Assembly: GCF_031326225.1 (NCBI RefSeq)
Contig: NZ_CP133720.1
Location: 2,418,001 to 2,482,000 of the forward strand
Length of the DNA: 64,000 nucleotides
Direction of reading: 5' to 3'
Source of the DNA: Undibacterium cyanobacteriorum
GTDB taxonomy: Bacteria; Pseudomonadota; Gammaproteobacteria; Burkholderiales; Burkholderiaceae_D
The notes beneath the pieces were generated by a model that saw nothing but the letters and a program-made list of their open reading frames with translations, was not told the origin of the DNA and did not search any database. The translations under genes and the position numbers were made by a program. Each line of letters begins with the position of its first letter. Positions within the stretch are counted from its first letter, which is position 1. Below, one piece after another: positions 27,476-35,181 of this stretch.

Positions 27476-28681
27476 TTAATTCTTCTCCATTGCTGCACCA
27501 GATTTTGCAGCTTTCATCAGTGCAGTGAAACGATCGAACAGGTAGGCAATATCATGCGGACCTGGAGACGCTTCAGGATGCCCTTGGAAACAAAATGCCG
27601 GTTTATCAGTACGTGCAAAACCTTGCAAAGAACCGTCAAACAAAGACACGTGAGTCACACGGCAATTCGCAGGGAGAGATGCCGCATCAACCGCAAAACC
27701 GTGATTTTGGGACGTAATCAAAACCTGTTTGCTATCAAGATCTTGCACTGGGTGGTTAGCGCCATGGTGACCAAACTTCATCTTCAAGGTTTTCGCTCCC
27801 GATGCCAGTGCCATAATTTGATGGCCTAAACAAATACCAAAAGTTGGAATGCCTTTTTCGATCAACTCTTTGGCTGCTGCAATGGCGTAATCACATGGCT
27901 CTGGATCGCCAGGACCATTCGACAAGAACACGCCATCCGGATTCAAAGCCAGTACATCGGCTGCACTCGATTGCGCAGGCAACACCGTCACTTTGCAGCC
28001 GCGCTGCGCCAACATACGCAAGATATTGCGCTTCACGCCAAAGTCAAAGGCCACCACATGGAATTCTGGCTGAGTTTGTTGACCGTAACCTTCACCCAAT
28101 TTCCATTCAGTCTCAGTCCACTCGTAAGCCTTCGTGACTGACACCACTTTGGCCAAATCCATACCAGACAAACCTGGGAAAGACTTCGCCAACTCCAAGG
28201 CTTTCGCTGCATCATTACCGACCAGAATCGCGCCGCCCTGTGCACCCTTCTCACGCAAGATACGCGTCAACTTACGCGTATCAATACCAGCGATAGCGAC
28301 GATGTTCTGCGACTTCAAATAATCAGACAAAGATTGCTCTGAGCGGAAGTTAGAAACCAACATAGGCAAGTCTTTGATGATCAAGCCAGCTGCATGAATT
28401 TTGTCGGACTCAACGTCTTCGCTATTCACACCTGTATTGCCGATGTGCGGATATGTCAGCGTCACGATTTGCGAGCTATAGCTTGGATCCGTCAAGATCT
28501 CTTGATAACCCGTCATCGACGTATTGAAAACAACTTCACCAATAGTTTGTCCGGAAGCGCCGATAGAAACGCCAGTAAAAATCGTGCCGTCAGCGAGGGC
28601 AAGAATGGCGATTGCGTCGGGGTTAGAACTGAGGGACTGCGGAATGGGCAGCAAGGGCAACTCCTGTAGTGTGGCCATCAT
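27476..28681 (-). CDS. carA: carbamoyl-phosphate synthase small subunit
   Basis: Glutaminase subunit that hydrolyses glutamine and channels ammonia to CarB. The 401 residues comprise an N-terminal CPSase_sm_chain domain (VVFNTSMTGYQEILTDPSY) and a C-terminal class I glutamine amidotransferase with the Cys nucleophile in FGICLGHQ (about residue 283). The N-terminus is some 20 residues longer than many relatives and two ATGs are adjacent (28681, 28678), without an obvious Shine-Dalgarno, so the exact start is uncertain. A strong sigma70 promoter lies about 160 bp upstream. Confidence 0.96.
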   Translation of the reverse strand: MMATLQELPLLPIPQSLSSNPDAIAILALADGTIFTGVSIGASGQTIGEVVFNTSMTGYQEILTDPSYSSQIVTLTYPHIGNTGVNSEDVESDKIHAAGLIIKDLPMLVSNFRSEQSLSDYLKSQNIVAIAGIDTRKLTRILREKGAQGGAILVGNDAAKALELAKSFPGLSGMDLAKVVSVTKAYEWTETEWKLGEGYGQQTQPEFHVVAFDFGVKRNILRMLAQRGCKVTVLPAQSSAADVLALNPDGVFLSNGPGDPEPCDYAIAAAKELIEKGIPTFGICLGHQIMALASGAKTLKMKFGHHGANHPVQDLDSKQVLITSQNHGFAVDAASLPANCRVTHVSLFDGSLQGFARTDKPAFCFQGHPEASPGPHDIAYLFDRFTALMKAAKSGAAMEKN

Positions 28682-28841
28682 TGCGCGCCCAAGCGATCAT
28701 TGCTTGAGATTCTCGTGATTGCTAACTTGCTAGACTTCGTCGAATAGTATTGCGCTATCCGAATAAAGAAAAAACAATCACAATAAAGAATGATTTCGTG
28801 GATACGCGCTATGACGAGATTTGAATTAGTTAAACCCTCGA

Positions 28842-28870
28842 ATTATAGCGCATTTAGCACCATCGATCAA
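28842..28870 (-). promoter_or_regulatory. sigma70 promoter of carAB
   Basis: On the minus strand TTGATC (28870-28865), a 17-bp spacer and a consensus TATAAT (28847-28842). Transcription would begin near 28835, giving an untranslated leader of about 155 nt before carA. The leader includes a short hairpin around 28690-28706 (CAAGC/GCTTG arms) just before the start codon and a T-rich stretch, so leader-based control is possible. Confidence 0.72.
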
Positions 28871-29129
28871 ATGCTCCGAGCCCACTAGGATCTCTCTCCC
28901 TCTATTTCAAGGCGCATTGCAAAAATGGCAGGTGCATACCTCATCGATCAATATCACCTCAACAACTAATGGAATGGACAAAATCATGTCGATCTCGTAA
29001 TTTCGATTCGCGGTCCAAACAGCAGAAGCCGCATCCTTTCTACTGCCATCACCATCAATCCATTTGTCTAGTACCCACTTTGCAAGGATAATACGGCCTT
29101 CGAACATTTACCCATAGTACATTCTCATC
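28871..29129. other. spacer between divergent carAB and rsxB
   Basis: With the carA leader this is a 448-bp gap. I see the carAB promoter on the minus strand and no clear promoter for rsxB. A 66-codon minus-strand frame (28907-29107) was considered and not accepted as a gene. Confidence 0.6.
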
Positions 29130-29801
29130 GTGTCTAGTTCACTCGCCGAACAAATCGATCGCATTCTTCCGCAAACACAATGCACCAAATGTGGTTATCC
29201 AGACTGCTCAAGCTACGCCGTCGCCATTGCAAATAAAGAAGCTAGCTACAATCAATGCCCACCCGGTGGAGCAGAAGGCATTGCACGGATCGCGCAGTTA
29301 ATTCAACAGCCTATCATTGCACTCAATCCACAGCATGGTGTTGAACGACCGTTACGAGTTGCTTTGATTGATGAGCAACATTGCATAGGTTGTACGCTTT
29401 GCATACAAGCCTGCCCCGTTGATGCCATTATGGGCGCTAACAAGCACATGCATACGGTTATCCCAGAACTTTGCACTGGTTGCGACCTTTGCCTTGATCC
29501 CTGCCCTGTTGATTGCATCACGATGGAAGATGTAGACCGTAGCTCAAGCCCTGCAACGGGCTGGGCGGCATGGTCGACCACCCAAGCAGACTCCGCGAAA
29601 CAACGCTACCTCTCGCGGAAGCAGCGCTTAATTCGTGAAAAACAAGAAAATCAAGCACGTTTACTAGCCAAGGCACAAGAAAAGCTCAAACTAGTCGAAG
29701 CAGAACTTAGCCAAACACAAGCAGAGCTGGATGAGAAGGATCGCAAAAAACGCATCATCGCCGATGCGATTCGAAAAGCAGCCCTAAAAAAAACACAATA
29801 A
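29130..29801 (+). CDS. rsxB: RsxB/RnfB-like iron-sulfur ferredoxin
   Basis: A 223-residue electron carrier. An N-terminal four-Cys 4Fe-4S domain (Cys18, 21, 26, 43) is followed by two ferredoxin clusters (Cys85/88/91/95 and Cys115/118/121/125, each ending CP) and a Lys/Glu-rich coiled-coil tail (about 150-222). RnfB of E. coli has an N-terminal membrane anchor; this protein starts directly at the cluster domain and looks soluble. No other rnf/rsx genes are near, so it is not part of a local Rnf complex. It is followed by nth, whose product also needs a 4Fe-4S cluster. The start codon is GTG (29130) without a clear ribosome site. Confidence 0.9.
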   Translation: MSSSLAEQIDRILPQTQCTKCGYPDCSSYAVAIANKEASYNQCPPGGAEGIARIAQLIQQPIIALNPQHGVERPLRVALIDEQHCIGCTLCIQACPVDAIMGANKHMHTVIPELCTGCDLCLDPCPVDCITMEDVDRSSSPATGWAAWSTTQADSAKQRYLSRKQRLIREKQENQARLLAKAQEKLKLVEAELSQTQAELDEKDRKKRIIADAIRKAALKKTQ

Positions 29802-29849
29802 AAGACCCAATAAAAGACCTCATAACTATGCCAGTATGAGCACGCGACC

Positions 29850-30497
29850 ATGAATCAAGAAAAACGTCAGCAGATTTTCACTCGACTCCGCCAGCAAAAT
29901 CCGAATCCGGCGACAGAGCTCGAGTACACCAGCCCTTTTGAGCTTTTAATCGCGGTACTTTTGTCAGCCCAAGCAACCGACGTCTCGGTCAACAAAGCGA
30001 CTCGCAAACTCTATCCGGTGGCCAATACACCGCAGGCGATTCTCGCGCTTGGAGAGGAAGGTTTGATCCCTTTCATTCAGACCATCGGTCTCTATCGAAC
30101 CAAAGCCAAGAATACGATTGCCACATGCAGAATTTTGATTGAGCAACATGGCGGGCAAGTACCTAGAGTGCGCGAAGCATTAGAAGCCTTACCTGGAGTT
30201 GGCCGAAAAACAGCTAATGTCGTTTTAAATACAGCCTTCGGTGAACCGACCATTGCCGTTGATACGCATATTTTCCGCGTCTCTAATCGCACGGGTATCG
30301 CACCTGGCAAGAATGTCGATATTGTCGAAGCTAATTTGCTCAAACATGTACCAAAAGAGTTTCGCCTCGACGCACACCACTGGCTCATTCTGCACGGTCG
30401 CTATACCTGCATTGCGCGCAACCCGAAATGCTGGAATTGCATGATCAATGATTTGTGTGAGTTCAAAGAAAAAACGCCACTACCGGATCTCCGGTAG
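29850..30497 (+). CDS. nth: endonuclease III
   Basis: Base-excision-repair DNA glycosylase/AP lyase for oxidised pyrimidines. The protein has 215 residues. The helix-hairpin-helix LPGVGRKTANVVL carries the catalytic Lys120; Asp138 lies in VDTHIFRVSNR; the 4Fe-4S cluster motif is CIARNPKCWNCMINDLC (C-x6-C-x2-C-x5-C). Numbering agrees with E. coli Nth. It lies 48 bp after rsxB and is probably cotranscribed. The stop codon lies inside a terminator stem. Confidence 0.98.
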   Translation: MNQEKRQQIFTRLRQQNPNPATELEYTSPFELLIAVLLSAQATDVSVNKATRKLYPVANTPQAILALGEEGLIPFIQTIGLYRTKAKNTIATCRILIEQHGGQVPRVREALEALPGVGRKTANVVLNTAFGEPTIAVDTHIFRVSNRTGIAPGKNVDIVEANLLKHVPKEFRLDAHHWLILHGRYTCIARNPKCWNCMINDLCEFKEKTPLPDLR

Positions 30498-30502
30498 TGG
30501 CG
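30469..30502 (-). terminator. terminator embedded in the nth 3' end, serving the convergent nitroreductase
   Basis: A 12-bp perfect stem (CGCCACTACCGG / CCGGTAGTGGCG, loop 4) spans 30475-30502 and includes the nth TAG. On the minus strand it is followed by six T, so it terminates the nitroreductase mRNA. On the plus strand the tail is poorer (TTCAACTTTT). Confidence 0.85.
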
Positions 30503-30553
30503 CCTTCAACTTTTACATCTTGCTCGATTGAGCTAGACAGGACAAAAATCAAA

Positions 30554-31138
30554 TCAAACGATCTTGCACGCCTCGTCAAAGCTTAAACGTGGCGAACGCG
30601 GGAATAATTTTGCAGCATCACCGTAACCCAAATTGCAAACAAAATTTACCTTCACATTGCTACCAGCAAAAAATTCCGCATTGATTTTTTCTGCGTCGAA
30701 GCCTGACATAGGCCCACAGTCCAAACCAACTGCGCGCGCCGCTAACATCATGTAAGCACCCTGAAGGCTTGAGTTACGGAACGCCGTTGATTCAACGACT
30801 GCATCATTGCCTTCAAACCACGAACGAGCATCGGGGGCATGCGGAAACAATTTAATTAATTGTTCATAAAAGACCATATCCATGCCGACAATCGCTGTGA
30901 CTGGAGCCTTACGCGTTTTTTCGGCATTTCCAGGTGACATACATGCGACTAACTTTGCTTTCTGCTCTGAAGATTTCACAAACACGATCCGCGCCGGTGA
31001 GCTATTCGCCGAAGTCGGCCCCCATTTCATCGCATCGTAAATGGCATGCAATTGCTCATCTGAAATCGGTTTATCCAACCATTCATTATGGGTACGCGCA
31101 TTTGAAAACAGCAACGCGAGTTGTTCTTGGCTTAACAT
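30554..31138 (-). CDS. nitroreductase family protein (malonic semialdehyde reductase RutE-like)
   Basis: A 194-residue FMN-dependent oxidoreductase of the nitroreductase superfamily. N-terminal ARTHNEWLDKPISDEQL, WGPTSANSSPARIVFV for FMN phosphate contact, and the C-terminal GYGDAAKLFPRSPRL match the RutE/HadB-type subgroup, which reduces malonic semialdehyde to 3-hydroxypropionate in pyrimidine breakdown. No rut genes are nearby, so the natural substrate may differ. It is monocistronic, convergent with nth and divergent from the DUF1841 gene. Confidence 0.87.
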   Translation of the reverse strand: MLSQEQLALLFSNARTHNEWLDKPISDEQLHAIYDAMKWGPTSANSSPARIVFVKSSEQKAKLVACMSPGNAEKTRKAPVTAIVGMDMVFYEQLIKLFPHAPDARSWFEGNDAVVESTAFRNSSLQGAYMMLAARAVGLDCGPMSGFDAEKINAEFFAGSNVKVNFVCNLGYGDAAKLFPRSPRLSFDEACKIV

Positions 31139-31301
31139 TACCAGCTCCTTGTATTTTTGAAGTGCGAAATGATACAGTAATTTTAAGAATGCCTCTTATT
31201 AGAAGCTCAAAGCGCGCCCAACAATAGCTCGATACCTCTCAATCAAAATCAAGGTAAAATGCGCGCTCTTTATCGTCCCTCTCCCGACCCAAATAAGATC
31301 T

Positions 31302-31733
31302 ATGTTCAATCCTAGTCAAGCCGATGTGCGACGCTTCTTTTGCGAAACCTTTCGAAAATATCACGCGAAAGAATTGCTCACGCCACTTGAAACGATCGCC
31401 GCAGATTGGATTGCGGAGCACCCCGAATATACTGAGGATTTTCGCGATGTCGACGCTGCACTAGCACGTGATTACAATGTTGAAAGCGGCAAGACCAATC
31501 CTTTCCTACACTTGTCGATGCATCTCACGATTGCCGAGCAAGTCACGATCAATCAACCGCATGGCGTTCGTGTAGCCTACGAGGCACTCGCCTACAAGAA
31601 GAACTCGATCCACGAAGCACACCACGAAATGATGGACTGTCTCGGGGAAATGATTTGGACCTCACAACGCAATGGCACGCCACCTGATGGCGAAGCCTAT
31701 ATTGCAGCATTAATGCGCCGTGCTGGAAAATAA
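31302..31733 (+). CDS. DUF1841 family protein
   Basis: A 143-residue soluble protein starting MFNPSQADVRRFFCETFRKY and containing NPFLHLSMHLTIAEQ and HEAHHEMMDCLGEMIW. The His/Glu-rich HEAHHEMMDCLGE segment could bind a metal, but that is only a suggestion. It matches the DUF1841 family of beta- and gammaproteobacteria, which is of unknown function and often found near nth and cytochrome c genes. It has its own terminator directly after the stop. Confidence 0.88.
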   Translation: MFNPSQADVRRFFCETFRKYHAKELLTPLETIAADWIAEHPEYTEDFRDVDAALARDYNVESGKTNPFLHLSMHLTIAEQVTINQPHGVRVAYEALAYKKNSIHEAHHEMMDCLGEMIWTSQRNGTPPDGEAYIAALMRRAGK

Positions 31734-31760
31734 AAAAGCCGCGATGATCTCGCGGCTTTT
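31734..31760. terminator. bidirectional terminator between DUF1841 and cytochrome c genes
   Basis: An 11-bp stem AAAAGCCGCGA / TCGCGGCTTTT with a 5-base loop begins right after the DUF1841 TAA. A-run and T-run arms let it serve both the plus-strand gene and the convergent cytochrome operon (stop at 31786). Confidence 0.9.
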
Positions 31761-31785
31761 CAAGGACTTAACTCTCTAATTTGAA

Positions 31786-32130
31786 TTATTTCTTCAACAC
31801 GAGTTCTGTCGGCAAGCTATTTAAGTATGCAGCGATGTTTTCGATATCTGCATTACTCAAAGCTTTGGCTTGACCTTCCATAATTGCATTGCTACGACCT
31901 GCCAGACCGTTAGCACCACGTTGGTAAGCCTTCAAAGCTTGTACCAAATAATCTTTGTGCTGACCCGCAAGTTTTGGATAGCTTGGGTCGATCGGATTCG
32001 TAAATTTATCACCGTGGCAAGATGCGCAATTGAATTTTGCAGCAGCTTCTTTACCCGCAGCGATGTTACCACCTGCAAACGCTGTTGAGGACGCTGCAAT
32101 CATAGCAATAGCTAAAACGATTTTTTTCAT
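31786..32130 (-). CDS. class I cytochrome c (c553-like)
   Basis: A small periplasmic electron carrier of 114 residues. The signal peptide covers residues 1-19 (ends TAFA); the haem motif is CASCH (Cys35, Cys38, His39); the likely axial Met is Met84 in NAIMEGQ. The frame is open to 32181, but the ATG at 32130 gives a proper signal peptide. It starts 13 bp after the stop of a second cytochrome c gene, so the two are a tandem operon. The pair resembles small cytochromes that donate electrons to terminal oxidases; partners are not encoded nearby. Confidence 0.92.
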   Translation of the reverse strand: MKKIVLAIAMIAASSTAFAGGNIAAGKEAAAKFNCASCHGDKFTNPIDPSYPKLAGQHKDYLVQALKAYQRGANGLAGRSNAIMEGQAKALSNADIENIAAYLNSLPTELVLKK

Positions 32131-32143
32131 TTGAATTCCCATC

Positions 32144-32464
32144 TTATTTTTGTTGTGAGTAATAAGCTGCGAGATCAGCAATGTCTTGATCGCTCAAGCT
32201 GCCAGCAATACCACGCATCGATGGGTGCTTGCGATCGCCTTTGCGATAGGCTTCCAAAGCACTCTTGATATAAGCTTCGCTCTGACCACCAATCATTGGC
32301 ACTTGGTAAACTTGTGGGAAGGTAGCTTTATAACCAGGAATTGCGTGGCAGCCGATACACATCGCAACTTTGTTTTTAGCAGCTTCAGCATTGCCTTTGA
32401 TATCTGCAGCAGCGCTCAACTGCGTAGCGCTCGCCAATGCGAGCAAAGCGATTAATTTTTTCAT
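32144..32464 (-). CDS. class I cytochrome c
   Basis: A 106-residue periplasmic cytochrome, first gene of a tandem pair. The signal peptide spans about residues 1-19 (LSAAA), the haem motif is CIGCH (Cys36, Cys39, His40), and Met83 in HPSMRG is the likely sixth ligand. The chosen start is ATG 32464; an in-frame TTG at 32473 is less likely. The two cytochromes share an overall fold (AYxxG..., S-D-x-D-I-x-x-L-A-A-Y) and probably arose by duplication. Confidence 0.92.
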   Translation of the reverse strand: MKKLIALLALASATQLSAAADIKGNAEAAKNKVAMCIGCHAIPGYKATFPQVYQVPMIGGQSEAYIKSALEAYRKGDRKHPSMRGIAGSLSDQDIADLAAYYSQQK

Positions 32465-32724
32465 TTTAGCCAATTCAAGAAACAGAGTGACAGATTGATT
32501 TAAATCAGTATTTTAGCCGATAAAAATTAATTTTGCGCAAATTTCGACACTGCCGTCTGCTTTTCGGCAACGAGAATTTCTAGTTCAAATGCCAACTCAT
32601 ACCCGACATCGAAGAACAAATAAATCTAGCACTTAGTAAGCAAACCTCTAAAACTTAGCGTCTAAGATGCGCACAAATTTGTTTATACTGACAAGCAAAT
32701 TTCTTACAGGACGTTACACAAAAC

Positions 32725-33579
32725 ATGACAACTCCGATTCGATTTGAAGGCGCAGATAACTACGTTGCCACCGATGATTTGAAACTCGCCGTCAATGCCG
32801 CCCTCACCCTGCAACGCCCTCTATTAATCAAAGGGGAACCCGGCACTGGCAAAACCATGCTCGCTGAAGAAGTTGCTGCGGCACTTGGAATGCCACTCCT
32901 ACAATGGCACATCAAGTCGACTACGAAAGCACAACAGGGCTTGTACGAATACGATGCCGTCTCTCGTTTGCGCGATTCTCAATTGGGCGACGAACGTGTG
33001 AAAGATATCCAAAACTACATTGTCAAAGGCGTTCTCTGGCAAGCCTTCAGCGCGGATCAACCTGTCGTTTTGCTGATCGATGAAATCGATAAGGCAGACA
33101 TCGAATTCCCGAATGATCTATTGCGTGAAATTGACCGCATGGAATTCTATGTGTACGAGACCCGCGAACTCATCAAAGCAAAACATCGCCCGCTCGTCAT
33201 TATTACGTCGAATAACGAAAAAGAATTACCAGATGCTTTCTTGCGTCGCTGCTTTTTTCACTACATTAAATTCCCAGATAAAGACACCATGCGCGCCATC
33301 GTTGATGTTCATTTCCCGAACCTCAAAGCCGATCTTGTCACCGCCGCTTTGGAATCGTTTTATCAAATTCGTGAAGTCAACGGCATCAAGAAAAAACCTT
33401 CGACTTCAGAGCTGATCGATTGGCTCAGGCTATTGCTTGCAGAAGATATTTCACATGAGATACTACAATCAAAAGACGGTAAATACGCGATACCACCGCT
33501 ACATGGCGCGCTCCTCAAAAACGAACAAGATGTGCATTTATTCGAACGTTTAATGGCGATGGCGAAGAATCATCGATAG
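32725..33579 (+). CDS. MoxR-family AAA+ ATPase
   Basis: A 284-residue AAA+ ATPase. Walker A GEPGTGKT is at residues 37-44, Walker B VVLLIDEIDKAD at about 113-124, and sensor-1 IITSNNEKELPDAFLRRC follows. MoxR ATPases act as chaperones for metal-cofactor or complex assembly and normally pair with a VWA-domain (CoxE-like) protein encoded just downstream. No VWA gene is here: a short spacer, a former terminator and an IS4 element follow. It is divergent from the cytochrome pair (260-bp gap). A TATACT box at 32684-32689 may be its -10 region. Confidence 0.92.
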   Translation: MTTPIRFEGADNYVATDDLKLAVNAALTLQRPLLIKGEPGTGKTMLAEEVAAALGMPLLQWHIKSTTKAQQGLYEYDAVSRLRDSQLGDERVKDIQNYIVKGVLWQAFSADQPVVLLIDEIDKADIEFPNDLLREIDRMEFYVYETRELIKAKHRPLVIITSNNEKELPDAFLRRCFFHYIKFPDKDTMRAIVDVHFPNLKADLVTAALESFYQIREVNGIKKKPSTSELIDWLRLLLAEDISHEILQSKDGKYAIPPLHGALLKNEQDVHLFERLMAMAKNHR

Positions 33580-33669
33580 GACATTTAATTCAATTGGCAA
33601 GCACGAAACACGGCCTTGCAGGTAGTTTCTAGCTACAGCGCCATGAACGCCGAGAATCGCAAAAAAAAC

Positions 33670-33682
33670 CACCCCTGCGGGT
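33670..33682. repeat. left copy of the 13-bp target-site duplication
   Basis: CACCCCTGCGGGT directly precedes the left terminal repeat of the IS and recurs unchanged at 35102-35114. A 13-bp duplication is typical for IS4-type transposition. Confidence 0.93.
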
Positions 33683-33683
33683 T

Positions 33684-33720
33684 AATGCCGTTCAGTTAAG
33701 GCTGAACGGCATTTTTATTT
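33684..33720 (+). terminator. inward-reading terminator formed by the left IS end
   Basis: AATGCCGTTCAG (33684-33695) pairs with CTGAACGGCATT (33702-33713) as a 12-bp perfect stem with a 6-base loop, followed by TTTATTTTTC. It would stop outside transcripts, such as that of moxR, from entering the transposase gene. It uses the terminal repeat itself as one arm. Confidence 0.8.
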
Positions 33721-33762
33721 TTCACTTGTAAACGTCACGTCATCCTGTTAACCTTCGTCGCG

Positions 33763-35055
33763 ATGCTCGACGAACCTATTCATTTCTTAGCCAATTATCT
33801 CGAATTGCCCGACTGGAGGCGACTGGGAGAGCACTTACCTGTTGAATGGGTAGAGCAAGCGGTGCAGAGTACAGAAGCGACGAGTATTCGTCATCGACGG
33901 TTACCGGCTGAGCAGGTAGTTTGGCTCATGGTTGCCTTGGCAATCTATCGACACAAATCGATCAGTGAAGTGCTTGATGATCTCGGGCTGGCTGTACCAG
34001 ACTCACATTCGCCATTTGTTAGTAAAAGTGCTGCTGCGCAAGCACGCCAACGTCTCGGATCGGAACCTTTAAAGTGGTTATTTGATCATTGCGCCCGCCA
34101 TTGGTCCGAGCAAGATAGTAAAGCCTACATGTTCAAAGGGCTGCAGCTCTTTGCGATGGATGGAACAACACTTCGCACGCATGACACACCAGAAAATCGT
34201 GAGCATTTCGGCGAGCAACTGTATGCCAGCGGTGCGATCGCAAGCTATCCTCAAGTACGTGGCGTGACATTGACGGCGCTGCCGAAACACATTGTTCGTG
34301 CTGCCGCGTTCGGCCCCTATGGAACGAATGAAATGCTTTACGCGAAGCGATTGATTACCGAGATTCCAGATGACTCGCTGACGGTCTTTGATCGTGGATT
34401 CTTATCAGCCGAAATCTTAACGACGCTGATACAAAATGGTCGCAATCGTCACTTCATTATCCCAGCTAAATCCAACACAAAATGTGAGGTCCTCGAGGGC
34501 AGCGAAGATGATTATATTGTTCGAATGTGCGTATCACCACAGGCTCGTGCGAAATGTCCTGAGCTTCCAGAATTCTGGCAGGCACGCGCCGTAACCGTTA
34601 CTGATCAACATGCGCGCAAGCACATCTTATTGACCTCCCTGTGTGAGCGCAAACGGTATAAGAAAGTTGATATCGCCCGATGTTACGAGAACCGATGGGG
34701 CATAGAAACGAGCTATCGGGAGCTCAAGCAAACCATGCTAGGAACAGCGCTTACACTAGGCTCGCAAACAGTTGATGGCGTATATCAAGAGATCTGGGGC
34801 ACGTTGATCGCCTACAATTTAATCCGCTTGGAAATCGCTAAAGCAGCTCTCGTGGTGAAATGCGACCCAACTGAAGTGAGTTTTATACGCGCATTTCACT
34901 TGATTCAGTTTGAGCTACATTGGGCTGCCGTAACGCGGTCCTATGGAAAGCTCCCTGCCTCGATGAAACTCCTACGCGAAAGGCTGGTTAGCCTCCTCAA
35001 AGACGAACGATCCGATCGAAAATTCGACCGGGTCGTCAAGGCAAAACCAAACTGA
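33763..35055 (+). CDS. IS4-family DDE transposase
   Basis: A 430-residue transposase. The catalytic acids are Asp133 (FAMDGTT), Asp210 (TVFDRGF) and Glu315, the last within a perfect IS4 YREK signature: Tyr308-x2-Arg311-x3-Glu315-x6-Lys322. An N-terminal DNA-binding region covers about residues 1-110. The reading frame is intact from ATG 33763 to TGA 35055, so it may be active. No clear Shine-Dalgarno is seen, in keeping with low transposase expression. Confidence 0.96.
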   Translation: MLDEPIHFLANYLELPDWRRLGEHLPVEWVEQAVQSTEATSIRHRRLPAEQVVWLMVALAIYRHKSISEVLDDLGLAVPDSHSPFVSKSAAAQARQRLGSEPLKWLFDHCARHWSEQDSKAYMFKGLQLFAMDGTTLRTHDTPENREHFGEQLYASGAIASYPQVRGVTLTALPKHIVRAAAFGPYGTNEMLYAKRLITEIPDDSLTVFDRGFLSAEILTTLIQNGRNRHFIIPAKSNTKCEVLEGSEDDYIVRMCVSPQARAKCPELPEFWQARAVTVTDQHARKHILLTSLCERKRYKKVDIARCYENRWGIETSYRELKQTMLGTALTLGSQTVDGVYQEIWGTLIAYNLIRLEIAKAALVVKCDPTEVSFIRAFHLIQFELHWAAVTRSYGKLPASMKLLRERLVSLLKDERSDRKFDRVVKAKPN

Positions 35056-35101
35056 TATGCCGTTCGTACGCTACGAAAAACTTCTGAACTGAACGGCATT
35101 A

Positions 35102-35114
35102 CACCCCTGCGGGT
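35102..35114. repeat. right copy of the 13-bp target-site duplication
   Basis: CACCCCTGCGGGT, identical to 33670-33682. Together with the following GGTTTTT it keeps a weak 5-bp hairpin remnant of the original terminator. Confidence 0.93.
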
Positions 35115-35181
35115 GGTTTTTAGCTTCGATGCTACGTGCGCATGCTTGCGCACGTTGGATGATGCCTTGAGCAGTGATCGA

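Larger units (their letters stand above)
33683..35101 (+). mobile_element. complete IS4-family insertion sequence (1419 bp)
   Basis: Bounded by perfect 15-bp terminal inverted repeats TAATGCCGTTCAGTT (33683-33697) and AACTGAACGGCATTA (35087-35101), flanked by an identical 13-bp direct repeat (33670-33682 and 35102-35114). It carries one intact transposase gene. Identical ends and target copies suggest recent insertion. Removing the element and one target copy restores an AAAACCACCC-CTGC-GGGTGGTTTT terminator, so the target was a rho-independent terminator between moxR and ilvC. Confidence 0.95.

Noticed and set aside
28907..29107. 66-codon minus-strand frame between carA and rsxB with a Cys-rich end
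   Set aside because: No ribosome site, no family I recognise, and it runs into the carAB promoter region; treated as chance.
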